Shown here in pieces: positions 1-10,698 of a stretch of DNA of 64,000 nt. Below the pieces are notes generated by a model. That model was given only the letters and a program-made list of their open reading frames with translations, was not told where the DNA came from and searched no databases. The stretch comes from Darksidea phi (lineage: Eukaryota; Ascomycota; Dothideomycetes; Pleosporales; Lentitheciaceae). Every line of letters begins with the position of its first letter. Within the stretch, counting starts at the first letter, position 1. The position numbers and the translations under genes were made by a program. Location of the stretch: assembly GCA_030770425.1 (NCBI GenBank), contig JASJFT010000011.1, positions 124,001 to 188,000 on the forward strand, given 5' to 3'.

Positions 1-2781
1 GCCGCCAAAATTCCCAAGCTCGAGCCGGGCCTTGCCGCCAGTCCATTGCTCGGGAGCCCGCAGAATGATTTCTCGGGCTCCGTCAAGAAGAAGCTGGCCA
101 GCTCGTCGCGGACGGGCCAGGCCTGCGACCGGTGCAAGGTACGTCATGCGCATCTAACCCACAACGGCAGTGCCCGTCGCACTTCATGCTTCATGTGCGA
201 TGCAGTAGCACAGTGCTCACTTGCGACGCTCAATTGACACCTTGCAGGTGCGAAAGATACGATGTGACCCGCGACCAGAGGGCTGTTCGCCCTGCGCGCA
301 GAATCGCACCGCCTGCAAGACGACGGACCGAATCACCGGCAAAGCGACTACGCGCGGGCACACCGAAGCGATGGAGGCTGAAAATACCTACATGCGTGCT
401 CAGATCGCCGAGATGCAGGCCCAGCTAAAAGAGCTGGGCATTGAACCGCGAGCTCCGTCTGGCTACAACAGCTTCGCACCCCCGAGTGCGACATGGCCAT
501 CCTCAGGCGTCGCGAACGAATGGGCTGAGGACGCGCAGCGCCGAACGAGCACCTCCTCTATACCCGGGTATGCACCGGCGAGCGCACTCGAGAATAGCGG
601 TCCGCTGCCCCAGTTTAAGAGCAACTCGTTTGGTGACAACTATCTCGGCGTGGCTTCGTCAGATTCGCTGCTAAGCAACATGAAAGGGACGTCGCTATCC
701 GTTTTTGGCCACGAGATCGACATTACCGATTTCGTGGAAAATGAGCAAGACTACGATAACTCGGTCATGTCCTATAATCACGTCATCAAGGTCGCCTTGG
801 GCGAAGACCGCGTCGTACCAGTCCCGTTCCCGCCATATCCACTACTAAGCGAATACTGCACCTGGTACCTTCGTTCCTTAAACCCTTACACCATGCTCAT
901 GGACAAGCCAACGCTCATGAAACTGGTCTGGCGCATCGGCAACGAACCGCATTTCGCTCCAACCGTAGCCGAGACCGTGTCTATACACATGGCCATCGCC
1001 ACGCTCAAATACCAAATCTCCGTCAGGAACCAAGAGGCAGCGGTGTTGGAGGAATCACATCGTCATTATCGTTATGCTCTAAGCTTCTTCAACCAACTTC
1101 TGTTGTCGCACACATGGCAAGACGTGCAAGCCCTGGCGATGATCAGCCATCACCTCCGCAACTTCCCGAAGCCTGGTGCGGCTTGGGTGGTGATCTCTGT
1201 GACCTTGCTCCTCGCCATTGAACTTGGATTCCATCGCTCTGCGAAGGCGTGGGCTGATTCAGCTAACAAGATGGACCAAGTAGAAATCGAGATGCGGAAG
1301 CGTGTCTTTTGGACTCTTTATGCGCTTGCCATCAGTCTAAGCGGAAAGTTGGGGCGGCCGATACCAATTAGCGTCGACAACATTGACATTGAGTTTCCCG
1401 AACCGCTCAACGACTGCTTGCCCGGGGAGGATGTGAGCTTGACTCCCTACCGCAAGTGCTCGTTTATCGTGGGCATACAGATAGCCAAGTATGCTGTCTG
1501 GTTGTCCAAGCTCTATGGGACGCTTTACACCGTCAATCCATCGTCGCGCGATTATGAAGACACCCTGAAGCGACTAGAACTTGGTATTCGCGAGTGGAAA
1601 GACGAACTACCTCCCGAAATAAAGGATCCAGCCGGCGCCAGCCAGGATGACTACATCTTTGCTTTATACCTCGAGTATTGGCACCAGGAGTATCAATTGC
1701 TTCTGCACCATCCTGCTGTGTGCCGATCAAAGGACCCTGAGGTCATCAATTCGAATCTTGACAAGTGTCTATCGGCTTCGCAAAGCATGCTGCATGCGTG
1801 CAACGAGATGAGGAAATTTAGGAGCTTAGACATTCCTTGGATCAATGCAGTTGCTCAAATCGCCGCCATTTTCACTACGTTGTTCATTTACTTCCAGCGA
1901 AAGGACCAAATGTCTTCAGCAGACATGACTAAGCTCAGGAATGATTCGTTTCAGTGGATCGATTTAATGGGCGAATGGGGTCAACTCTTAGGTCAGGAAG
2001 TCTCAGCATCTTATGAGATTCAGCGCTAACGTCGCAAATAGGATCTGGGGATAAGTTAAAGCATGAAATCCATAACATTGTCGAGCGCTCGTTGAGTAGT
2101 ATCGACGAGAGCATCTTCAAGAGAACCGCAGACCAGTCGCTCGCCCAGGCTGCTTTGCAAACCCCGCATGAATCCCCAGTTACAAACATGTATGCGAATG
2201 GCAATCATCAAAGCCAATATACGACTGCTGTTAGTCCAACGGCTGATGTTGCTATGGCTGCTTCAAACCAAGCGTATGCAAGCGTACCAGCGGGTGCTAC
2301 ATACGTTTATAGTAACGGAACACCCGCCTCTGTGCCGCAACAAACCACGGGTGGCTTCGAGCAACAGAATTACGCAGCCGGACAGGAAAGCGTCATGGCG
2401 CCTTCGCACGCCGCAGCCCTTCAAGCAGCGGCAGCATCGACCGTCACATCCCAACGCCCAGAGGACCCTTATGCCTACTCCAACGCACAAGCGGCCACTA
2501 ACGTGCACCAGCCGCATTACTCGGCCCACAGCGTCACTCCATATGAATGGCACCAGTTCACCAGAACGTACATGCAACCAGTCCCAACGCAAGGCGAGTT
2601 TCTAAACACAGCAACCACGCTCATGGCGTTGGGTGGACGAGAAAGCGGGGCCACCCAAGGCCCTGGGATAGAGGCCACTGGTACAGTTGACAATTCGGTT
2701 ATGCAGGGCTCCGCGTCAAGTCATTTGCAATGGCCTGGCGTACAGTTTGGAACACACGTCAACGGACATATTGGCCAATAG
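1..2781 (+). CDS. Zn(II)2Cys6 transcription factor, 5'-truncated at window edge
   Basis: Nuclear DNA-binding regulator of the fungal binuclear zinc cluster family; its target pathway is not evident. Exons 1-138, 248-1991 and 2042-2781 join in frame into at least 873 residues; the start codon lies left of the window. The zinc cluster has the full CX2CX6CX6CX2CX6C spacing (CDRCK...CDPRPEGC...CAQNRTAC) and is split by the first intron (139-247) right after CDRCK. A short coiled-coil-like linker rich in Glu, Gln and Met follows. Then comes a fungal_trans regulatory domain, roughly residues 225-450, with the usual RKRVFWTLY-like and GRP-like stretches. The last exon encodes a low-complexity tail rich in Ala, Gln, Thr and Tyr, typical of an activation region. 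The 50-bp second intron is supported because reading through it stops at once. Family assignment is firm; orthology is not claimed. Confidence 0.9.
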
Positions 2782-4081
2782 AAAGGCGCGAAAGGAAATG
2801 TATGCTGTGAGAACGAAAGAAATTCTCGGGCGATGTATATTGTTCTTTGTCGATTGTTTGGGTGGGGTTTGTCTGGCTAAAGGAAACGGTGTTCCGGAGG
2901 GAGCTTTATATCACCTGTGGGATTTTTTTGGTAAGCGAGTACGGGAATTGCCTAGGGTCTCTCGGGACGATTTGGCTGTATTCGGCTTATTGTCGGCTTG
3001 CCCCTGAGCTTTTTGTCTCTAGGTGCTTGTGCAGACCTATTTTGGGACTTGATGATGTAGTGAGTATAGTGCAGAAACGGCCTGTGTCGTTACAAGCCGG
3101 AGAGTCACACGGATAAAGCAAAGTGATAGAAGATGACAAGGCGGCAGTTTATCTGCATGTCTCCATCTTTGTACCACAAGAAACCCTCCGTCCGTCCACC
3201 GACCGCGTCAAAGGATCGGTTGCACCATATCTGTGCTCCTCGTACCATCTTTGCACACTCGTCATTGTGGACACGTTGTATCGCACAATCCCATACGAAG
3301 CTACCCGTTCTAAAATGCCACATCTCAATCTAACACTGCTGGTAGCTTGGCTCGTATTCTATATGCAACTCATATCAAGGTGTTGCGCTAGGCTAATGTA
3401 AGGCTTAGCGCCGATCCCGGCAGGTACGAAGGTTTTCCCGCCCATGCACCACACCATGTGAGCGACTTCACGATGCGATGCGATGCGATGCGATGTGATG
3501 CGATGCGATTGATGTATTACGTTCATGTTCGAGATTGCCGTTCCGTTCTGAGTTGTTCCGTAGGACGGAAGGACGGATGATGGTGATGCGCAGTCTTGTG
3601 CTCGACGGCTGGTGAAGGCGGGTGAGATGGAAAGCTTTACCGTCTGAAGAAGGTATAGCTATCGTAGGTGGATTCCACAGCAAGTCGCGGACGTGTCTGG
3701 AGACTTAATGTTGCCATTTTGGCCTTCTCGTTCAACCTCGTCTACCAAGATCCGGGTCCGCTCCGCGGCTCTGTACGGGCCAATTTATCAAAGTAGGTCG
3801 GTTGAGGTCTCGTGCTTCGGGACAGGGTTGCGCGCCTGGATGCTGGGCTAGCGAGGTACATGTATATATGAGTATGTCATTGATATCTGGGTAAGCTGTC
3901 GCGTCGTCTCCTTTCTCTCCTCCGTCTTAGCCGTGTATTGGCCGGTTCGACGGAGTTGCGGCAAACCGTGGGATCGTTTTGCTGTCAAGGTTGCCAATAT
4001 CGTCGCTCTTGTTCCTCTCCACCATCTCGTTCTTATTTATTTATTTTCTCTTTCGTGAGCTGGACAGGTGAGCGCGTCAAG
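2782..4081. other. intergenic region with pentanucleotide repeat
   Basis: No convincing gene is seen here. The stretch contains the 3' flank of the zinc-cluster regulator, a CGATG microsatellite at 3471-3510 and the promoter of the S28 peptidase gene. A TATA-like run (TATATATGA) lies near 3863-3871, about 215 bp before the peptidase ATG. Short open frames on both strands lack ATG starts or family resemblance. Confidence 0.6.
3471..3510. repeat. CGATG pentanucleotide microsatellite
   Basis: Five perfect CGATG units are followed by TGATG, CGATG and CGATT, giving about eight tandem 5-bp units. The array lies in the intergenic space between the transcription factor and the peptidase gene. It is a likely slippage-prone, length-polymorphic site. 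Confidence 0.9.
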
Positions 4082-5963
4082 ATGCGCTTCTCCATCTCTG
4101 TCGCGGCGCTCTCGCTCACAGCTCTCCAACACGTCGCCGCTCTAGACGGGGCTCTCCTCCGCGAACTCACCCAGCTAGCAGACCAAGGCCTAAACGCTGA
4201 CGGCACGCCCATCATCTCAACAGCGGACATCGAAACCTCGAAAACATCTTCTGAACCCAGCGACGAAGTTATCGTCGCCGAGTATGTCGAACTGCCTCTA
4301 GATCACTTTGCAAGAGATGGTAATTTCGCCGACGAAGGTACCTTCTGGAACAGGTTTTGGGTCAAGGAAGGAGCTTATCGTCCGGGTGGACCGGTGTTTT
4401 TGTATGATGTGGGTGAGGGCGATGCGGAGCCTTGGAAGACAAAGTTGGAGAGTGGGACGAGTTGGTTTCGGGAGATGGTGGAGACATTTGGTGGGGTGGG
4501 GATTGTGTGGGAGCATAGGTATTGTAGGTGATATTTCTCTTTACATTGGGATTATAATGGACGTATATATACAACTAGAGTAGAATTCGAAATGGTAGAA
4601 TTGGGCTAACATAAAACGATAGATGGCAACTCAACACCTGGCGGCATCGACATCAACACTCCACCCGAAGTCTTCAAAAGACTCACAACAGCCCAGTCCC
4701 TCGCTGACATCGACCACTTCGCAAACCAGTTTAGCAGACCAAACATAAATTACACGCTCACTCCAAACAAGACTCCCTGGGTAATGGTCGGCGGCTCTTA
4801 CTCAGCCATACGCGCAGCCTTCATGCGTGACCGCTACCCGGACACCATTTTCGCCGCCTTCGCCTCCTCGGCCCCCGTCGAAGCTAAAATAGACATGTCG
4901 GGCTATTGGGACCCCGTCGTCCGCGGGATGCGCAGATACGGCTTCGAAAATTGCACTCGAGACATCATCGCCTCCATCCCCTACATTGACAAGCAACTCG
5001 ACAAGCCCGCCACCGCCGCAGCGCTCAAGAAGAAATTCCTCGGTCTCGGTGCCGAAAAGACGGCCAACTCTGACTTCGCAGACGCCCTCTCCTATACCTT
5101 CACCACGTGGCAGAACTACGGCATGGAGGGCTCACCCTATAGCCTCCGCAAGTTCTGCGACCACATGTCCACTGATCCCGAGACGAAGAAAACGGCGCCT
5201 GCGGAGGGCTGGGCGAAAAAGAAGGGCGCCAAGTGGTCAGTGGATCGGTGGGCGAGTTGGCCGTATTTCGTGGCCATGACGAATCAGTATCTAGACACGA
5301 ATTGCTCGGGGAGAGAGGATGAGGAGGGGCACTGCAAACTCGACTATGTGGTGAGGAGTCCAGCGGGGCTTGCGTGGAGTTGGCAGTATTGCACTGAATG
5401 GGGTAAGTTTTGGTGTGAGAGATGAGCTAGCATAAAAAGGTCATCCGCTAACATGCCGTGCAGGATTCTTCCAATCCGTAAACCTAGGCCCCAATCAAAT
5501 CGTCTCCAAATACCTCTCCCTGAAGCACTGGCACGACATGTGCCACCGCCAATGGCCCACCGCGCGCGCTCCCCTCTTCCCCACCTGGCCCGCCGTAGCA
5601 CGCACCAACGCGCAGTTCGGCGGCTGGCACATCCGGCCCTCGCAAGTGTACTGGTCCGGTGGGGAATTTGATCCCTGGCGCACGCTCTCGCCTATGAGTG
5701 CGGAGAGCTGGGCGCCCCGCGTCAAGGAAACTCCTGATGCGCCGGCGTGTGGGCAGGAGCCCGTCGGAGGAGAGCTTTTTGGGTATTTGCTTAGGGATGC
5801 GCAGCATTGTTATGATTTTAGGGTGGGTGTGAAGGAAGGGGTAAGGAGTAGAGAGATTTGGTATGGGGCTTTGAGGAAGTGGCTGGCGTGTTTTAAGCCG
5901 AGGAAAGGAGGGGTTGGGGACGAGAATGGGGGTAGAAAGAATGAAAGGCCGTGGGCGGCGTGA
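4082..5963 (+). CDS. secreted serine peptidase, family S28 (Pro-X carboxypeptidase / DPP2-like)
   Basis: Extracellular or vacuolar serine peptidase that would release residues next to proline. Exons 4082-4523, 4623-5402 and 5464-5963 give 573 residues. The ATG at 4082 is chosen because it begins a clear signal peptide (MRFSISVAALSLTALQHVAA). The joined exons restore the S28 motif EHRYYGNSTP across intron 1, where the codon for the second Tyr is split. Catalytic residues can be placed: Ser about residue 206 in GGSYSA, Asp about 477 in the FDPW motif, and His about 522 in DAQHCYDF. Length is normal for the family. The nucleophile elbow ends in Ala rather than the commoner Gly. The short basic, Gly-rich C-terminus looks disordered. 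Introns are 99 and 61 bp. Choosing between carboxypeptidase and dipeptidyl-peptidase activity is not possible from sequence. Confidence 0.93.
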
Positions 5964-6172
5964 TGGGGGCACTTTAGAGTATCTCAGGGAGGCGTTACAT
6001 ATGGGTATGTTGTATGAGGTATGCTTAATGATAAATTACATTTGCAAGCTACGAAGTATTTCCGTCCCGTCTTCTTTAACTCCGCCGGCGCCGTCCTTGT
6101 CTCTCATTAGTAGTCAAACTCCGCTATCCTATAAAAGCTCAACCCTTCTCCACACTTCCTAGGCGTAAAACA

Positions 6173-7828
6173 CTAGTCCGGAATTAGCCTCTGAGTACTG
6201 CTTGACTCCGAACGCAGCAAACCTCCCATATTGATCGAAGCCTCTGCATCGTCTTCCTCTTCAGCGAAGCTGTCTTTGTGCGTTTGGTCTTCTTTAGGCA
6301 TTTTCCCCTCTCTACAAAGCTCTTCCCCTTCAGTCATCTCAACTCCTTCTTGCATCTCCCTTCTCTGAGGTGTTTCGGCGCTCTTACTCATTTCATGACC
6401 ATGAAGGACCCTACGCATGTCTATACACCCCTCACACCAGTTGCTTTCCTGATCAATCCACGACACGCGCCTATCAACCACATACTTGAACAGCACCCAA
6501 GCCGAGTGGAAAAGCGCCAAATTCGCAACAAGCGTGAACATAACCATAGCCAAAGGATTTCTCATCCCCGGAACATTGCAGATATATTCTGCAAATATAA
6601 ATGCGGGTTTCGTCTCCAGAGGGTGAGCCTGGCCCTCGAATATGTCGAAAGATTCATTTAGAAAGACAGGCTGCTTAGAGGGGTGGCCAGGGTAGGGCAT
6701 GGCGGCGAACATCCATCGCCAATTTCCCATGCCGGTGGGCTTCAGCGGTGCGCCAGGCACTCTGTTGAAATCATCGTTCGGATCGAGAGCATACCGTAAC
6801 AGAGTCTCGTTAGTGAGCAGGTTTTCTGCTTCCGTATTTCCGAGGTCAGCCAGGATGGCAGACCGAAAGATTTTATTCCACATGAGAGCCTCGGTCAGCG
6901 GGCGGGACAATGCGACACTCGCGTTGTTGTATACTGAGCTGCTGTCACGTCCAGCAAAGTTTGTCGAGTTCGCTACCCCATCCGAACGAAGAAAGTTATA
7001 ATCCAGATCGTAAAGTTGAGAGTCATGGATCGATCTGTTACTTTCATCGAATCTAGTGTGAAAGTCTATATTCGCTCGCGTGTATATCGGAGTGTCCTTG
7101 TAATCATCTGGTAGATATCCCAACATAGTATGTTGTATACCGGCAAAATACGCGTTCAATAGCCGAGCGCCCCACCAGAGAGCTGCGTTCGTTTCGAGAT
7201 CATCAGACGCGATGAAGGAGTGGTCATAGATCTGAGGGGTATATTCAACCCGAAACTCTAGTGTAAATCTGTCGTCGTCGTTCGTGATTTTGCATCGAAC
7301 GATGGCAATGGCATAACTTTCCATCCAGCTCCAGCGAGCAAAATTTTCCTGATTCCGCTTAGGTGGGGACGAATCGGACTTCTTCAGACGTATGCTGATG
7401 TTGATGATGTTGCAGTTCTCCAAAGTGTTGTTATGATATGACACAGAAGCTTTTTGTTGCTTTGGTTTCACGCCTGATCCTGCTATCCTCGATACCGTAT
7501 ACTGAAAGCCCAGATTCGTGGTGATGAATCGGTAACCAACTGGAATTTGTAAACTCTGGCATGTCGGAGTGAGACTATTGGAACCCCACGTAAAAACTAG
7601 ACTGTTATACCAGTGGGTCTCGCTGACTGTTGTGTTCGGATCCGTGGTGTATCTGAAGTCTTTGTCGAACCCGTTCACGGCAACGTTGAACACGGTGAGA
7701 AGCGCCATGAAGAAGGTGAAGACTCCAAGAACCCACCATTTGAAGGCTCGACCGAAGGGGTATTTTCTTGAAAGATTGTACGAGAGCTCGTCTATGATCA
7801 GGTGCTTCGTGAACGATTTTGTGGCCAT
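6173..7828 (-). CDS. orphan two-pass membrane protein with large, probably glycosylated central domain
   Basis: I do not recognise a named family. A single exon encodes 551 residues from an ATG at 7828. One hydrophobic segment lies near residues 30-54 (WWVLGVFTFFMALLTVFNVAV) and a second near 430-460 (MVMFTLVANLALFHSAWVLF). Between them are about 380 residues with many N-X-S/T sites and several Cys, as expected of an extracytoplasmic domain held between two membrane anchors. The last 90 residues are highly charged (Glu, Lys, Asp) and likely cytosolic and disordered. A TATA-like TTATATATA element lies at 7897-7905, about 70 bp upstream on this strand, and an 18-bp inverted repeat lies 140 bp upstream. 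Such lineage-restricted membrane proteins are common in Pleosporales, but no function can be inferred. Confidence 0.8.
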   Translation of the reverse strand: MATKSFTKHLIIDELSYNLSRKYPFGRAFKWWVLGVFTFFMALLTVFNVAVNGFDKDFRYTTDPNTTVSETHWYNSLVFTWGSNSLTPTCQSLQIPVGYRFITTNLGFQYTVSRIAGSGVKPKQQKASVSYHNNTLENCNIINISIRLKKSDSSPPKRNQENFARWSWMESYAIAIVRCKITNDDDRFTLEFRVEYTPQIYDHSFIASDDLETNAALWWGARLLNAYFAGIQHTMLGYLPDDYKDTPIYTRANIDFHTRFDESNRSIHDSQLYDLDYNFLRSDGVANSTNFAGRDSSSVYNNASVALSRPLTEALMWNKIFRSAILADLGNTEAENLLTNETLLRYALDPNDDFNRVPGAPLKPTGMGNWRWMFAAMPYPGHPSKQPVFLNESFDIFEGQAHPLETKPAFIFAEYICNVPGMRNPLAMVMFTLVANLALFHSAWVLFKYVVDRRVSWIDQESNWCEGCIDMRRVLHGHEMSKSAETPQRREMQEGVEMTEGEELCREGKMPKEDQTHKDSFAEEEDDAEASINMGGLLRSESSSTQRLIPD

Positions 7829-7896
7829 TGTAAGTTGTGAAGCGAATTTGAGGTGTCCAAGAACCAGTATGCGAAGTTTGCGACCAATACAGGACG

Positions 7897-7905
7897 TATA
7901 TATAA
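7897..7905 (-). promoter_or_regulatory. TATA-like element of the orphan membrane-protein gene
   Basis: On the minus strand the sequence reads TTATATATA about 70 bp upstream of the ATG at 7828, a suitable position for a TATA box. No start-site evidence is available. Confidence 0.4.
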
Positions 7906-7969
7906 GAATTCGTCCATTTAGGCTTCTACAGAGCTTGCAGAACAGAAAGCAACGTAAGCACGTAAACGC

Positions 7970-8023
7970 GTAACGTGTTCCACCACTCAGTGACTCACAC
8001 CATTCAGTGGTGGAACACGTTAC
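7970..8023. repeat. 18-bp perfect inverted repeat with 18-nt spacer
   Basis: The arm GTAACGTGTTCCACCACT at 7970-7987 is matched by its exact reverse complement at 8006-8023. The 18-nt spacer between them has further partial symmetry. The structure lies 142 bp upstream of the ATG of the orphan membrane-protein gene on the minus strand. It could be a regulatory palindrome, a cruciform or the remnant of a small inverted-repeat element. Confidence 0.9.
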
Positions 8024-9587
8024 AACTCCCCATGACCAATACCTGAAGATGTGTTGTTCTCAGCCCTACGTCCCTCTCTCATCATTGGTCACCTAGCGCG
8101 GTCGACTTCCGGCTGTAACTACTACTTCGAGCCCGCCAAGACGATCTGCGGTGCAGACATTTGCACTGCCACCAGTGCAGCTCCGGTGACAGCGTTGAGA
8201 TTTGAGTGACCATTCGAGGGGATCGCGGTTCAATTTGGCCCCCTGATGCCTGGATGAGCTGGGTCGGAGAAGCTCGTGAAAGAGGTCCCGCAAATGATGA
8301 CGCGCCCATAAACCCATAAATGCCCCAGTGGTTGGCAGTGGTCGTATTGAGTGAACGAAACCCAAAAGAGAGCTCGAATCAAACCTCAGGAATGATACTT
8401 ATCCGGTCTCGGTAGTGAGGGAGAAGTAAGATCGCTCGTTCTGCCGCGGGGGCCAGCCTTGCGGGCACTAACCTTTGGTCCCACTATCAGCTTTTTCGAT
8501 GACAACTGTTTCCAATTCATTTCCTTCGTGGACTGCGAGCCTAAATGTCAAAGCCCCTGGTCCGGCCAGAAGTCTTCAGGCATGTGCCAAGTACCGGTTC
8601 TAGCCAGACAGCAATGACGTTCGCCTGTAGACATGTATGGGAAAGCTAATGGAAAGAATGGCCAAAGTACGAATTCGATGGGCTGCAGCCCTTAGTTATA
8701 TAGAAAAAGTCTTGTAAAAGCGAAGTCAATCGAGGAGCAGTTGTGATAATATTAACCCGAATAGTGCAAGAAATGGTGAAGTCTACTCAAAAGATACTCA
8801 TGTCTATATGCAGCATGGCTAAGAACTTTGACGTATCTAGTAGCTCCAGTACGTAGAAAATGATCGTCTCTAATTCCTTGCCCTGTTTTTGTCGACCAAT
8901 ATTGCTCCTAAATGCCTGTGGATATGCTGTCGTAAGACAGCCTAATCAGGTTTGATTCGCTTTTTGTCCGCGACTCGCCCGCCCACTCATCCCATGCGCT
9001 CATCGTCAGCACCCCCAATCAACTCCGTTCGACTCAACAGGCTCTGGAATCATTCGGCTTCCCCTTCCTAGTTTATACCCAAACCCGGCAATGATAGAAC
9101 TAATGTCGGATGAGCCGCCCGGTCGCGACAAAACCTCATGCGGTCTTAAGCTTAGATCTCCGCAACCCCCATCGGACCTTGCGTTTGATGGTCCGCAATC
9201 TTTAGTTCTCCGACGGCTTTCACGATATGACCGATTCTGATCCGTGGCGCAGACCGAACAAAACACGATTTTCATCTCGGCTCTGCGTGGCGTCTGATGT
9301 TCGCTTCCCAGTGATTCGCTGCGTAGAAGAATTCCTGCACGTAGTAAGTAGCTGCGGGCCGTATCGAGGTTTGGCTTCAGTCTACAGTCGTAATTGCTTC
9401 CGCTTGAGGATTAGCAAAGGACGATGAAAGGACGAGATGATCTGGTATAAGTAGGAAGGGGAGCAATCCAAATTCATCTTTTCCGATCAGCCCGCGACTC
9501 CACCTGTATCCTAGTCAGCGCTTGCAAGATACCCATCGCGAATCATCACTTGATCGAGCGAGACGGTCTGATCATATATCCACGACA

Positions 9588-10698
9588 ATGGGCGGCAAGC
9601 TCTCTCGATTTTGGAATCAAAGCTTCTTTATTCCCAAGCCAACGTTCACCGAGAAGGAGCTACCAGACCAAACAGGGAAGGTGAGACGCTCCTTTTACAT
9701 CATCTCTTTCTGTTTGCCTTTGCTAACAACGATGCGATTAGGTTCACATTGTAACAGGCGGCTACACAGGCATCGGACTTGAGCTCGCCAAGATTCTCTA
9801 CTCCCGCAACTCAACGCTCTACCTCGCCGGCCGCTCACCTTCGAAAGGCTCTGCCGCTATCGCCACACTCAAGAAAGAGTTCCCGGAATCGAAGGGTCGC
9901 GTTGAGTTCCTCCAACTTGATCTTGCGGACCTGTCGACAATCAAAGCCTCCGTCGAGTCCTTTTTTGCCAAGGAGGAGAGGCTTGATGTGCTCGTCAACA
10001 ATGCAGGTGTGATGGTTCCACCTGCAGGGAGCAAGAGTGCCCAGGGATATGAGTTGCAGACGGCTACGAATGTCTATGGCCACTTCATGTTCACCATACT
10101 GCTGCTACCGATATTGAAGAAGACAGCGAAGATCGCGGAAACGGGGAGCGTGCGAGTTAGTTGGGCGTCGAGTCTAGGCGCTGATCTAGTCGCACCAAAA
10201 GAAGGGGTGCTGTTCGGCAAAGATGGCCTTGTTGACGGAACGATGGGTATCGAAAGATTGTACGGTCAGAGTAAGGCAGCGGATCTTCTGCTTGCTGCTG
10301 AAGCCGCACATCGCTGGGGTCCTGATGGAATCATTTCGAACGTGAGATCCCTCTCTTTATGGGCCCTACCTTGCGATGATTATACTGACTCACGGACACA
10401 GTCCTTCAATCCTGGAAACTTAGAATCGGAGCTTCAGCGTCATACCTCGGCTATCCAAACAGCCATGGTCAAGTTCATGCTTCATCCTGTCAAGATGGGA
10501 GCCTATACTGAGCTTTTCGCCGGCTGGAGCCCTGAATTCACACCCGAGCATAACGGCAAATATGTGATTCCTTGGGGGCGATTCGGTTCCTTTAACGCAG
10601 GGCTGACAAAGGCGGCGAAGAGGAAAGCGGAAGGCGGAAGTGGCGTAAGAGAGCAACTGTGGGAGGCTTGTGAGAAGGTTGTCGCACCGTACATATGA
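9588..10698 (+). CDS. short-chain dehydrogenase/reductase (classical SDR)
   Basis: NAD(P)-dependent oxidoreductase with a Rossmann fold; the substrate is unknown. Exons 9588-9680, 9742-10341 and 10402-10698 give 329 residues, a usual length for the retinol-dehydrogenase/WWOX-like fungal subgroup. The cofactor motif TGGYTGIG is at residues 36-43, and NNAG follows in the expected place. The catalytic pair is in YGQSK (Tyr 205, Lys 209), preceded by the SWASSLG segment that carries the catalytic Ser. Both introns (61 and 60 bp) are phase 0 with GTGAGA donors. The start at 9588 is the first ATG, and the N-terminus (MGGKLSRFWNQSFFIPKP) is typical of this fungal subgroup. No signal peptide is seen, so it is probably cytosolic or membrane-associated. 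Neighbours give no pathway hint. Confidence 0.92.

Larger units (their letters stand above)
7829..9587. other. intergenic region
   Basis: Apart from the TATA-like element and the inverted repeat described separately, I see no gene here. Open frames around 8082-8365 and 9006-9427 lack recognisable domains and credible starts. The right end is the promoter and 5' leader of the SDR gene. Confidence 0.5.
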
